Assembly: GCF_000764305.2 (NCBI RefSeq)
Contig: NW_025947148.1
Span: 124,001-188,000, forward strand
Direction: 5' to 3'
Length of the DNA stretch: 64,000 bases
DNA from: Hyalella azteca
Taxonomy: Eukaryota > Arthropoda > Malacostraca > Amphipoda > Hyalellidae
Made by a program: the position numbers and the translations under genes. The stretch's first letter is position 1. Every line of letters begins with the position of its first letter. The notes below the pieces were generated by a model that saw only the letters and a list, made by a program, of their open reading frames with translations, did no database searches and was not told the DNA's origin. This document shows, in pieces, positions 21,755 through 62,895 of this stretch.

Positions 21755-22112
21755 GACTACCAGCTCCTCAAACATCGCACTCTCCCTGTGCAGATTACTC
21801 GACTGTCCCGTGTTACACTTCATTCGACTTGCCGAGTTCCTCTACTTGCCGGCATCCCGCCTCACACATGCCGGAGTTAAGCAGCTACACCAAAGTGCAT
21901 GCGTGATTCTGAAGGAAATGTTCGATTCATCTGAGAAGAAACGGCTGCAGACGCTGGAGACACAGAGGAACGGGAGACTTGCCTTCGGGTTCCCGATCAT
22001 ACCAAGTCATATAGCACCCGGGCATCTTGCACCAAGCCTTGCCTCTCGCTTACTCTCGCTTTTTTCCTCCATCTTTTACCGAGTCCTCCCGATTTCTCTC
22101 GCATTTCTCTGA
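21755..22112 (+). CDS. Possible (terminal) exon of an unrecognised gene
   Basis: ATCATCAG at 21747-21754 could be a 3' splice site. The open frame to TGA at 22110-22112 contains LDCPVLHFIRLAEFLYLPAS, LTHAGVKQLHQSACVILKEMF and EKKRLQTLETQRNGRLAFGF, which look like a helical, conserved protein segment and not noise. I cannot name the family. The last 35 residues are low in complexity, so the true exon may end earlier, near 22000. It may belong with 20206-20340. Confidence 0.33.
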
Positions 22113-22205
22113 CTCTGACATTCCAGAAGACGCGAAATCTTGATTCAAGCCATCAGCAACGCTCTTCTAGTCGGCAGAATGTCAATGTCAAATCATCTAC
22201 TATTA

Positions 22206-22401
22206 GGGTACGCACACAGTGAAAGCAGGTTCCCTGCGCGGGCAACCTCCTCCAACCTGCCACAAGAATGAACATATGATAATAATGTAAGTGTTCACAG
22301 TGAAAACCTGTACGAATAGGCTTCTGTATTCTATGGTTTCAGGCGCCAGCCTGAGCAGATAACCAGCACGCTGGCAACCTGTTTTCACTGCGTGCGTACC
22401 C
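22206..22401. mobile_element. PIF/Harbinger-like MITE (196 bp)
   Basis: TIRs of about 26 bp: GGGTACGCACACAGTGAAAG at 22206 and, inverted at 22401, GGGTACGCACGCAGTGAAAA. TTA lies directly outside both ends (22203-22205 and 22402-22404), the 3-bp target typical of PIF/Harbinger. No coding capacity. Confidence 0.75.
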
Positions 22402-22404
22402 TTA

Positions 22405-23522
22405 TAGTCTACGAGGACGAGATCGTTACACACCAGGTAAACAAATCAAAAATCATTTTGTGGTATACGGTCTTTCCGGCAGCATTGAAAGCCTAATGGA
22501 CTTTTAGTTCTTTATTGCGACGAATAACACAAACTCTGGGCGCGTTAGCGAATTCTTCCGGCATTAGATTTAATCCAGGTTTTCCGCTTGAAGTCCAATA
22601 ACTTAAAATTTCTTTACGATTTCGTTCAAAAGCGTTTTGTTAAATCCTATAGCGGTTAGGAAACGATTTTAATATAGATAATTCAGTTTTCCTTCAATTT
22701 GATTTTTAAGAACTTAAAATAACGGCAACATCTTTAAGATTTAAAGTGAAATACATATAACATTGGTTTCCAATATTGGTTTCCAATATTTTTTTGTCTG
22801 CAAGAAGCACTTGTCATTCCGCATAAAGTGCTAAAAACCATGCAGCGAATATTGGAATTATTTCGTCAAGTGTACGACTCGAATTTTTAGGAAATAATCG
22901 TGAAAAAAAATTACCGTCAAGAGGCCACTTTAATTCACATCATTGCGATTGTGAACGATGATATGATTTACAGCGAACGCAAACGATGAGAGCAGGGTAA
23001 ATATAACCATGCAGAAAACACAAGTCACACCGGATTACTTCATCACTACTTAATATCGGCTAGAGTGTGAATTAAGGGCTCCGATTTCACCAGAGGTCAC
23101 AGCCGCACCATCCTCTTCGCTCCGCAACCGGACCCGCTAGCGCTACCGCCAAGCTATCTATGTACGTCTGACTCAGTTGGAGATCAAACTCTGAGTCGGC
23201 AGGTTGAAATATTGTGTTGTGGCCCGAGCGAGACATCACACGGATGAATGCATCGGAGCAACAGCATAGCCAGTGGTGGTGATTTTCTCTTTATTGTTTT
23301 ACGAATGAACCTTTTAAATGTTCAAGTGTGATACAAGATTATCACAATTTCAGATAAAGTTTAAATTTTGAGCTATGATCGTGATGAGGTGAATTATGAA
23401 CTTGTGTAATCTAGAATACATTTTCATCTTTAACTATATAACAAATATTTGAAGCCTGAAAATGACTTTTAGTTTGTGCTTTTGGCAGTGTGTTTGCCGC
23501 AGTAATTGAACAGAATAAATAA
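22405..23522. other. Intergenic, nothing recognised
   Basis: Short random open frames only. No repeat that I can name. Confidence 0.3.
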
Positions 23523-23872
23523 CACTGAGAGAAATGGGCGGGTCTGGATGACCCACTTTGATAAGTCAACCGCGTCTGAAAATCGATGCACTTTTTTGAC
23601 TCACTTGCCCCATTTGTGGGTCATACTGACCCATTAAATTCCAGGCATGACTCACTTGTGACGTCAAATCCCTTATGACGCCACCCGTAGCATGGATACG
23701 TAGTTAGCATCTGAGCGTCAGAGCGATTTAACGCCCCAAGTGAGTCATGCTTGAAATTTAATGGGTCAGTATGACCCACAAATGGGGCAAGTGAGTCAAA
23801 AAAGTGCATCGATTTTCGGACGCGGTTGACTCGTCAAAGTGGGTCATCCAGACCCGCCCATTTCTCTCAGTG
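23523..23872. mobile_element. 350-bp foldback element
   Basis: The arms 23523-23660 and about 23735-23872 are near-perfect reverse complements, starting CACTGAGAGAAATGGGCGGG on both strands. The centre of about 75 bases contains TGACGTCAAAT and TTATGACGCCA. The arms are dense in TGACCCA/TGGGTCA and TGACTCA motifs. A transcript would fold into a very long hairpin. No clear target duplication, so the superfamily is open. Confidence 0.78.
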
Positions 23873-25006
23873 AACGTTTCGGTATGTTTAAATATATTTT
23901 TTAGTAGTTTGGGATAAATGAGAACGACGAAATAATAACCCTAGAAATGAAGAAAAAATGACGACTAACTGAAGGAAACTTATGTAACTTTATGAGAGTT
24001 TATCATCTAGTGTAATGAAGTGAGTCAAGGAAAATGCAGTCCCAATTAACTTTATTTTTGTCTTCAAACTTTTTTAGTATAATAACTCCACGCGACTAAA
24101 CTGCGATACTTAATTTCATTATTGTTTATTGTTCATTGACGTGATTGATCACTGGGCATCTCAATCCGTTTTCCCGGATCTTCACTTTCTCTCGGATTGG
24201 TTTCAATAAACACGTTTCTTGCTTGACGCCTTCAATACAAAAATGAACCTTCATTGAAACGAAAATGTTCATTCTACTTCACGTACGAATCAAAAGAATT
24301 TTGCTGTCCGAAAATTGTAAAGGCGTACTTGGGAAAATTTACAAAAAATCTAAATATTTAATCGTCTTAGAGGGAAAGTATATAAAAACGAGAATTCACA
24401 TTTAACGTTTGTAGCTTGGACTACGTACAATACAATTGCATTAAGTGGTCAATTCTGACTAAAACCGTTTTTTTTTTCGTTGTTGAAAGCAGGACGCATC
24501 ATATTCATGCACGAAACGCTATATATACATGTATATGCATATTTTATGTTCATAGTGATGGATATAATCTCTCAAGTTGGTTCGAACCACGGGAGTGAAA
24601 GAAAGGGGGATAAAAACTTGTCGCTGCAGCCGAATGCTTGTTTACCATCTGAAAAATACTGAAAAAGATACACTGTGAGAGAAGAGAAAAAGATACTGAG
24701 AAAAAGATACTGAGTAAAAGATACTGCTCTGCAGTCTGCACCGTGGTCATCTAGGAACCAATGTTTGGATTCAGACTTAATGAATGACACAAAGGGTAAG
24801 AACGATATACTGATAGAGGAGACCAAGGTGAATAAATCAATTAATGATGCATTTAATGGAGTGCCAGAAGAGGACGTCTGGTTTTTATGCAATAATTATT
24901 AATTATTAACGTAGCTAGAGTCTTTAATACTAATACTGATTTACTTATATAATTTCAGATAAGATTTTATACGATAAAGTTTCGGATTAGGTTTTACTTT
25001 CATTCG
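23873..25006 (+). other. Upstream region of the protease gene
   Basis: AT-rich. A short tandem of AAAAAGATACTGAG-type units lies at 24661-24730. A possible 5' UTR acceptor (CATTCGCAG, 25001-25009) sits 75 bases before the start codon at 25085, so the promoter may be further upstream. Confidence 0.35.
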
Positions 25007-25084
25007 CAGGGCAGCGTGGAAAAATACGAAAAATTCTTGAAACTACGAGCTCATTTTTGAGCCCTCGGACAGAAACAATCAGAT

Positions 25085-35161
<10,077 letters not shown>

Positions 35162-38100
35162 AGGTTTTGGAACAATATGAACAAAAAGTTTATTACATTG
35201 TTCTTTAATAATTTATTTATTTATTTTATCTATATGACATTATACTGGGAAAGTTTCTCTGGTTTCACTATCGTACACGCACGTCGCTTGCGATTAAGAA
35301 ATTAAGAGCTACGAATTAAATGGTTTATCGGAGAAAATATATATACTCCAAGAAAAGTATGTATACTCTATGCTCTGTCCACGACATTTGATCGTTAATT
35401 CGTGCGAGAACCTTAGAACAAGCCGTTAATACCAGAGCCTTAGATTCTACGATCCATTTACATCAAGGACAGTAAAATTCATTTTTAAAATACATATCTT
35501 CTATAGAGATAATATACAACCATTCGTGTAGAACAGAAAATAAATACAAAGCGTATATATGGAGAGGAACATCTACAGAGCTGACATACGCATGTCGGCG
35601 TTCGGCCGGATGCGTAATGGGCGAATAATTTTACTTGAACTGCAATCATACGCGAAGGAGGGGCTACAGGTGATCTTATAGCAACACTGAAGCCATCCAC
35701 GTACGATGTTGTCTTGAGCCCAGGTACCTTCATCGCCCCTCCGTTACTTCCAACGACAAAAATTAATTTCTTAAGAAATTAAGATACAAATTTTCCAGAA
35801 ATGGACAATGAGCCTGGTTTATAATTGCTTATCCGTTATAAGAAACAAACGGTTACTGGAGATGAAACTTTCATCGTTCGTGAGAGTGCGCATTATGAGT
35901 TCAATATATTTGATTGTTCAAACTCTAGAAAATACACTTTTTTATTCAATTTCAGCTTCGCCTAATGATTTCATATACACTCTTAAATCAAATCATGGAT
36001 CTTGTACACATTATTTTATCAACATTTCATATATTCTTCCAGATACAATATAAGGGACAAGTGCAGGATCAGTATTAGTGGGCGCCTGAATTATTGTACG
36101 CAGGCATCGGACAGCAGCAAGTAAGCGCTCTTAGGCTATTTACATTGATATCTTTGACTCGTCATACTATTCACACGTTAAAGCAAAGAATTAATAATTA
36201 ATGGAGCATAATATTTCATATATAGCTGCTCATCAATATACACGGCGGTCCCGCTACACACGTGTACCGGCATATCAGCGCACGTCGGGAAATTAGTATG
36301 ACTAAAAATTCGTGAATCCTATGTAAAAAAATAATTTCTTAGTGAAGAATCGATGTAAAACAAAGGTAAGAATAGCACTGCAGCAATTTAATCAGACTTC
36401 TTAGACACTTCAAGGTAAAGCTGTTTATAAGTAGTTCTTGTCAGAAATTCAACACTGAGTGAGAAAAATAAGTAGACTCCATTCAAAGCGCGAATTTTAT
36501 ACATTATTGTCAATGGAATAAAAAAAAGAGCTGAGCACAAATAAATTGAATTTGTACAATAATTCAATCTCATCAAAAGACTAGATTAAAAGATTTGCTT
36601 TCAAAACCGTCTCTACGTCCTGGCTGCCAAAGCAGAACTCGAGTTTTCTTTGTATAAGATTTACTGGGCGAGGTGGAGTCGTTCAAAAACTTGGTGTGTA
36701 TTCAGCTACAGATACAATACGATGCTAATATATACCTCTGATTTATAGCGTAAACACAACAGTTAATAATAATGGTAAAGAAGCTTGCTTATGTGGTTAC
36801 CCGCGTTCCGTAGATACACTCGCATCTTGACATAGGACAGCTTTCTTATATACTCAGTACACGAAGCAACACCTAAAGGCACACCGAGAGTAGTACACCA
36901 AAGAGGAGAGAGACGTCCAATAAATCCTGATATCTGATAGACGACCTCATCCTCGTTGGACATTTATTAATTCATCTTATATCGTTACGTCGTGCATAAA
37001 AAATAATGCAGCTTACAGAATTTAGTTTTACAAAGCAGTACATTGATTTTAAACCTCGACACAATGCAGAAAACAAGGTAATTATGATTATCTTAACCAA
37101 TAGGCCCTCAATTACAAAGAGTGAACGAGCAAATAAAAATAAATTATATACAGAAGTACAAAAATCAAGCCATTTCGAACGAAATTTTAATTACAAGTTC
37201 CTGACCACGTAAAATATTACTAAATCGTAGGTAAACTAATTAGTTTCAGATGGCGTTCGTATGAAAGCGCGAATGAGTCAAGGATCAACTCGTGTTCAGG
37301 GATAACAAAGTGGTTGGCCTCAACAAGACACAAAGTGTGTGAATTGATATTAATTAATCTCGACAGAATACTAATATAAATGTGACAATTCTCTGAGAAT
37401 CATTCTAGCAAGTGTTCCATGTTTAAAAAATGTTAATCAAATCTACAGTAAAATAAGTAAAAGACTCTGAAGTGATGAAATGGGAAGTGACTAGAAGAGT
37501 ATGCAGGATACGCAGGGAAGGAGAGACCGAAGAGAGGAAGGCAGTCGAGACAAATTGACTTCGACAATGTGGTTAGCCCACAAAGAAAATAATGTTATCT
37601 ATAAAAACAAACATCTTGATAAACATCCAGTATGAGAAATATTAAGAATAACTACAAAAACAGTAATAGCTTGAGGGCCTTATGATTAGAACAGAAAACT
37701 TAGCGTAACAGTTAAAACAGACAAAAAAGTGAAAAATAACAATAGCTAATGGAATTACAGTTATGCTCGGAATTACTTCGACGAGGTACGTCCCGTCATT
37801 GATATTTGAACATGCAACATTTCCCGATAACATGGACAATTCGAACATTAAAACTTGATGTTAATATTTAGTTAACATGAATCGTCACGGATATATAATA
37901 CTCTTCCAGGTCTTGGCTTCGGTACACCAATAATGCAGAATGTGTTCCTAAGTTTACTTCCCTACGTAGTAACATACAATCAGGCCTGCAGATGCAATCA
38001 TGTGGAGCAGCTAAAATCATTTAATACCTTCAAATTGTTGATGAATTGCTCCTCGTTAAGATTATGGCATAAAGAACATGTGATTTTTTGATCACCGCAC

Positions 38101-38600
38101 TGCACTGTTACAGGGCAGCGCTCAGATAAGTTACGATAGCCGAACTTGCATGCATGTTGCAAAATTTTCATGTAGCAAGAAAAATGCTGCAACGGATATA
38201 AAGATTTGACATGGCAAGGAATGTATAAAAGGCAGGCATTTAGGTTCTGTCAACGGAATGAATCGAGTTTCAAGCATGAAGCATGACTAAAACGAGAGAA
38301 ATTATGCTGGATCCTTTGCAGTACGGAAGATAAAAAAAATACTATAACACAAAAAAGCATACTAGCCATTATCTGGAATTTGATCTAAAAATTGTGTACA
38401 TTTTTAGCTCAATGTTTCTAGTGCAGGTCACTTGATGTCAAAGACGACGAATGGGGGATCTCCTTCGTCAACTTGGAATGCTTAGATGGCAATAACATAA
38501 CAATCCACGGTATTAATCGTTATGATTATTACTGTTAAAATCTCACCAAGGATCTAGTCTGGAATGACAAGAAATATATAGGCTGGAATGGGCTGGAATG
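35162..38600. other. Long 3' flanking region between convergent genes
   Basis: 3' flank of the protease (+) and probable distal 3' UTR or flank of TMEM184 (-). Candidate AATAAA occurs at 35529. Short open frames look random. No repeat family seen before 38630. Confidence 0.4.
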
Positions 38601-38629
38601 ATAAGAAATATATAATACCAGCTATGGTC

Positions 38630-38765
38630 ATCAGGCACAGCCAACATCAGGCGCAGCCAACATCAGGCGCAGCCAACATCAGGCGCAGCCAACATCAGGC
38701 GCAGCCAACATCAGGCGCAGCCAACATCAGGCGCAGCCAACATCAGGCGCAGCCAATACCAGGTA
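38630..38765 (+). repeat. 16-bp minisatellite
   Basis: About eight near-identical head-to-tail copies of the unit CATCAGGCGCAGCCAA, with degenerate edges (CATCAGGCACAGCCAA, TACCAGGTATGGCCAA). No spacers, so not CRISPR. Because 16 is not a multiple of three, the open frame through it is incidental. Confidence 0.95.
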
Positions 38766-40381
38766 TGGCCAATATTAGAGTCAAAGCAGAGAAGCAAACA
38801 TGATTTGTATCAAGCCAGACGAGCGACAGAGGGCCATCAAACAAGGTAACCGAAACACTTAATAAGTAAACCTGAGGGCAATTATTGCCTATAACTCTGT
38901 AGTTGCATTAGCTCAACATGTTTCACGTGGCCTGACAAAAAATGTGATCGTCATGAACAATACCGATTAATACTATGATTATATGATGTTTCCGTTGAGA
39001 CAAAGCAAACGATAGATTATTTAAGTAGGAGTTTTTTGGAAAATTGTGCACGTTTTCATACAAGTGATTATCTAAATAGCATAACTACAAGTCGAAACTA
39101 CAAAAAGGTTGAAGGCATCATTTCACTACCTAATAATTTCCAAATTTCATATCTAATGCTGGATAAACGTTGCTAATGCTTCTACAACGCTTTCAAAAAT
39201 AACGAATTAACAGAAACAATTGTTTCTAAAACGTTATTAACAAAAGCAGAACTCAAAGTTTGTCGAGGTCATCAAGGAATGTAATATTGGAGTTGAGTTG
39301 AATTCATCACACTTCGTTATCGTCACACTAAAGCTTTGCCATAATACATCGCACTCCGCTTTTCATTCTTTATTGCCCAACTGAGTCTGGTAGTCACAGT
39401 AAATTCCCTCGTCGAAAAAAGGCTTCAAATGCTCGCACGAAGCTTACCATTTCTAACAAATTTTCCCCGTGAAGCCCTAAGCACAAGTAAAAAATGTAGG
39501 CAACTGTTCAGGTAGTAAACAATGACTTCTGTTCATTTGCCAGTAGCAATTTTAAGACATTTATTTAAATTACTAACACTGAAGTTCGTTTTGAGTTGAT
39601 TATTGAAGGTTATAAGGACGATAACATATACATTATAAATAGACTATTTTGTCACGAATATGCCATCAACATCGAATCGACAGAAAAAAATGTTTAGAAC
39701 AATTACGTGTTTTTTCTGCTGAACACGTAGGCCAACATTCTATACTCAGGTTGAACAAAAATTAAAAAATTTGAAGTACAAATTATTTCGCTCAGATTGG
39801 TGAATTCGGGGGCATGTTAAAATTTGCTGTCCACACAAAGTACACATTATTCCTGGGGACATGCAATTCCTTGGTGACAATTCTAATAAACAGCCAGTGC
39901 TGTCGACATAGAATTGCTGGCCTTTGTGTTGCTGTTCATGTAAAAAGAAAAGAATATTAAATACGATGGTAGCGTTGGATGAAACAGAACGCAACGGTCG
40001 ACGATGTGCAGTTTGTAGACCTCAGTCAATGCCAGTTCTTCATCGCAAGACTCAATAATGTCCTCAGCACAAGACGGTCGAGAGTCAGACGAAAACGTCA
40101 CCCGCGTCATCAACTGATCAACACAACTGCACGAAAAACATACGATATAATTTTGTGCTAGGAGAAAAAATTGTGAATTTTAATATACCTTAAATTCCAT
40201 TGGAACAATTGAAATTAAAAACAAAATTTACCATAGAAGAGTACGTTTTATCTCATGCATTCCATAAAGATCAATGAAAATCAATTCAAAGTATTAATGC
40301 TCATCGCAATCTTAGTCATAAGCCATAAATTTGGAACAGTAGCACCCAAGTAACTTTGCATACCTCAACTCCTTCTTCGTC
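38766..40381 (-). other. Probable TMEM184 3' UTR and flank
   Basis: No gene seen on either strand. TTTATT (minus-strand AATAAA) occurs near 39369 and 39562 and could end the TMEM184 transcript, but I cannot choose between them. Confidence 0.4.
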
Positions 40382-58974
<18,593 letters not shown>

Positions 58975-58993
58975 TCTAGAATTTCACAGATGT
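58975..58993 (-). promoter_or_regulatory. TMEM184 5' UTR piece and 3' splice site
   Basis: On the minus strand TTTTATGTGTGCAG ends 19 bases before the ATG, so a non-coding first exon further right is likely. A possible donor GTGAGT (minus strand, near 61330-61336) may belong to it, but this is a guess. Confidence 0.5.
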
Positions 58994-59026
58994 TCCTGCA
59001 CACATAAAAAAATTATTTAAAATTAA

Positions 59027-59123
59027 TGTATTTGACACTTATTTAGATGAAATGCATGTATTTAACAATTATTTAGATGAAATGCGTGTATTTAACAATT
59101 ATTTAGATGAAATGAATGTATTT
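59027..59123 (+). repeat. 33-bp tandem repeat, three copies
   Basis: TGTATTT.ACA.TTATTTAGATGAAATG recurs with a 33-bp period, just upstream of the TMEM184 coding start. Confidence 0.85.
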
Positions 59124-61600
59124 GTTTTGTAATTGTAAGAATGAATGTAATTACTAAGAATTCCAAACAAGACTTTAATAATAGGTTGGCCAAAATAAGC
59201 ATTCACCACTAAGAAATTTTAGTAAACATTTAAGTGAATATACATGATTATGCAAGGAAGGATGATTAAGACAATTTTTTATTGTCAAGCAAAGTGAAAA
59301 TTTTTAGCAGGAATCAAATGAAATAAAGAATTTGAGCAAAGTGAAGAAATCAGCTGTTAAAATCAATATCTATGACACAAGGCTTAAAGTTTCCATAACA
59401 TGTAAAATTTTCAAAAGAGATCATTTTATCAGCAAACATTTGATGTCATGATCATTTCAAGTTGCCTTATAGTTTGATGAGCAAGACAGGAGTCTTCAAA
59501 TTGTCTCCAAATATTTATATGATGAATTAAATGGGAATTTGAATCAGAGAAAAAAACAATGAATGACTAAGAGAGAGAATTTATTGTGTTGTTGGTTAAT
59601 AGATAAAAAATGTCTTTATAGAAAATAAAGTTAGAACAATGAAATATATCTAGATACTAAGCCAAAGGCCTTTTTGCAAAACTTGACTTTTATGGAAGTG
59701 AGTTCCCAAAACTTCACAATGCAGTCTTTAGCATCTGAGTACACAGGCTGGAAGTTAAATGCTCATAAATTTGTCTCTCATCGTGTATTCAATTTAATTT
59801 GTTTTAAATGGAATAATATTTTTTTATTAATAAAGTTAATGCATGGTTCTGCCATGACTAAATTGTAATGCCATAGTTGACATTGAGGGCAGAGGTTTGT
59901 AGGTTTTCAAGAAACAATTAGATTATATTTTTAAGATTTTTTTTTTTTTGGCACTTTCATAAAAAATTTTGTAGTTCAAGATTAGCTGTAACTATAATGC
60001 AAGTCTGCATAGAGTTCTTCCAATTTTCCCAAAAATCATGTATTTTAGTGGAGTAGGCAACTAAAATTTCAAGCAGAGACACAAAATGAAATTTTTCTAT
60101 AGATAGCATTGAGACTTTTTATGTAGCATTGAGACTTTTTATGTAGCATTGAGACTGCTCTCAATGCTCATTGAGAGCATTGAGACTACTAGAGCTTTCT
60201 TCCTAATTTGCTATTTTTGGATATGCAAGATTCCTGCTAGATGACTCTCTCCTAATCCCGCTAGATGAATCACTTGTTGGTCATAAAACTGTACAATCAG
60301 GCAGCCTAAGGCAGGAAGATTTCAAATGCATCAAAAATTATCACTTTTAGAGTCTAGAGCCACAACATTTCACACATCACTAGAAAAATTCTTATCTTGT
60401 AAAAATTAGTAATACTTGCAGGCAAAATTGTTTTGCAAAAATCAAATCTTTTTTCCTGCAATTATCAAATTTCAATTTAGTTGTTTTTGGCAATTATTTT
60501 TTGAAAAATCATGCCTGATATATCTATCCTCCTTCCTCCATTACTCTCAGAGTCCCAGTCCCAGATTGGATAAGTTTGTCATTTCCCTACAATCTACATT
60601 CTACAATAATCTACATAAAATTATGAGACTGAGTGATGAGAATAAAAATTCATAGTGGCAAACATGAGATTTGTCAGAAATTAGTTCATTTTCAATGATC
60701 TATTTCAAAATTGTGTTCAGTATTTAGGGCAGAAAATGCTGGTATCCAGGATAATAAATGGTTGCTTGATGTTCATATAAAATAATAGATGGTCCCTTGA
60801 ATCCTGAGTTTATAAAAAGTATTAAAGTCTCTGGCTCTCTGATCTGCCGCTAATATTAGTAATATTAATCACCCGCCATCAAAACATAAAAAGAAATATC
60901 TTTATTTATTGAATAATCTTTCTGCAATATTTAATATTAAACTTAGGCCAGGGGTACAAATGTACAATTAACTTTAGATAATGAATACACAATTATTTCT
61001 TCGCATAAAATAAATTATGACGTCATGGTGATGTAGTAGCATTTTGGAAAAACCCATTAATTTACGTTCAACGGTGAGACATATGGAAAAGATGGGTGCC
61101 AGTTCGTGACTTCACTCTGTCGGAAAGAACTAAACTTTCTTCAGGTAAACATGGTCAGATTGTTTCGCTTACCGTAAGTAGAACTGTTATCCGCACCACA
61201 AAGCTGCTGAAAAATATATTCCTAGAACCTGGCACATCACAAACCACTACTATTATTCATGAATGAAGTCATAATCAGCAAAGAGCGGAGCGACACACAT
61301 CAACACTCACACACTGTATATGAGTAACTGACTCACGGCTGCGCAAACGTCAACATCCACAGCATCAAGCAAACGAAGACTAGCAATTTCGATTTTTAAC
61401 CGTGTCAAGAATTTCAGGAGCGACATCTACTCGCGAGGATTGAAACCTTTTTTCTGCTTGCCTACGAAAATGAATCACTCGCCATGGGCCTGATATATAA
61501 TTGCCTTATAATTTGTCATGATACTGTGCATGCAATTAAAATATTCTTGCACTTGTGCTTAAGTAATTTAATATATTTATTCGAATAAGATGTTAACTTA
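59124..61600. other. TMEM184 5' flank, nothing else recognised
   Basis: AT-rich, no gene seen. The TMEM184 promoter and non-coding first exon are expected here; 61300-61450 has higher GC and a possible minus-strand donor. Confidence 0.35.
60109..60190 (+). repeat. 22-bp tandem repeat merging into a hairpin
   Basis: TAGCATTGAGACTTTTTATG-type units repeat with a 22-bp period. They run into TGCTCTCAATG and its reverse complement CATTGAGAGCA separated by CT. Confidence 0.8.
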
Positions 61601-61609
61601 TCATACAAT

Positions 61610-62150
61610 AGGGATTTCGGCGCTGAAGAATAAGCCTGATGTGATCGAATCGACACTTCTCCGAACACTTTCCGTGACTTGTTCGCAGGATATCTAAAAA
61701 CAGTTCCTTCGACCAGCTTTTCAAGACGTGAGGGAACACGTAGCAACCTAAGTACAGTACACGTAGCGGCCAATTTCTCGTCTTCAATTAATTGGTTCAG
61801 CTTTTCAGCTTGAGAGGCCGTCAGCGTAGATCATGAGATCCCTGCTTGCATTGACCAATACATGACAACCCCGGCCTTATAGAGATGAAGTGCCGTGAAC
61901 TACGATCTTCATTTTAACTGACATTAGTTTTAAATAGCTACTAGACTTCCATCAGGTTCAATATGGTGCTAGTTCAATATATTCAAGTCTGAACATATAT
62001 TTCTCCACAACATTCTCTTGTCTGCTCTTGAACACGTTCATACTCGAAGCGTCGACGATGCAATCATGCCACCTTGTATAAACCATGAGTATACAATATA
62101 CTTGTATACTGCTATGAAGTCGCCATGCAGACGTCGGTAGCAGAGGCATG
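61610..62150 (-). pseudogene. Non-LTR retrotransposon 3' end, second copy
   Basis: The minus strand around 62075-61985 reads WHDCIVDASSMNVFKSRQEN then VVEKYMFRLE, aligning with the RT C-terminus at 20700-20504. Shared non-coding sequence (GCCTGATGTG, GTGACTTGTT) follows. It is diverged and has lost the FS.R part to a frame change. Confidence 0.68.
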
Positions 62151-62329
62151 GAATATTCATAATTTTAATGGAGCTTCCTTTTCATACTTATGAGAAAAGT
62201 AGCTAATGCTTTAGCATTTATAATTTATAAAATTTTCACCCGTAAAAACATGTCAGACAAACATTTAAGTGGACAAAACATGAATAAAAAACTGTAATAG
62301 GTTTAACTGTCCTGGTATTATAAAACTTC

Positions 62330-62895
62330 CGCGTAAATGATGCTTAAAGTTAATGCGGTAATTATGCTGTCACCCCCTCAGGGGGGACTTATGACGTGTG
62401 TCTGTGCTCGTCAAAAGTCCTATGGGATTTCGCGCTCCTATGGGGATTGTTCTTGAGCGCCCCACCGCAGAGCTCGCGGTGTCTGACTGCAGGTCTCAGT
62501 TGTGGGGTTAAGTTATTATGAAGGGAGGATTCCTTACATTAAGTTATTATGTAGGTAGGATTCCTTACATTTCACTTCTCTGTCTCTCTCGCGCGGGCGG
62601 CCGACGTCCCGTGTAAGCGACCTCTTGTTCGAGTGTCTTCGTTTCTGTTGCTTTTCACCTGTCCCTCCTTGTCACTTCGTCTCTTTGAGATGCTAACGCT
62701 GCTTCCTTCGAGCCAGCTTCAGCGGGCTGGACATCTGAGACCTTCTGCCCTTTGTGGGTGATGAACAATTTGTGATATTAAATAATTGAGACCTTCCGCC
62801 TCGCTGGTGACGTTATACTTTGACCATCGGTGCGAAACAGCTTGATAGCTGAAGCGCTAGCAAACCATTATAATACTACTACTACTACTACTTAT
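62330..62895 (+). mobile_element. Possible retroelement 3' end with (ACT)n tail
   Basis: GC-rich stretch unlike its surroundings, ending in ACCATTATAATACTACTACT (to 62892), a simple-repeat tail like those of LINE/SINE elements. A GTTAAGTTATTATG.A.G.AGGATTCCTTACATT unit is duplicated at 62511-62572. No coding recognised. Confidence 0.35.

Noticed and set aside
38588..38803. 71-aa repetitive open frame and possible CRISPR array
   Set aside because: The 16-bp units are head to tail with no spacers, and the period is not a multiple of three, so neither a CRISPR nor a likely protein.
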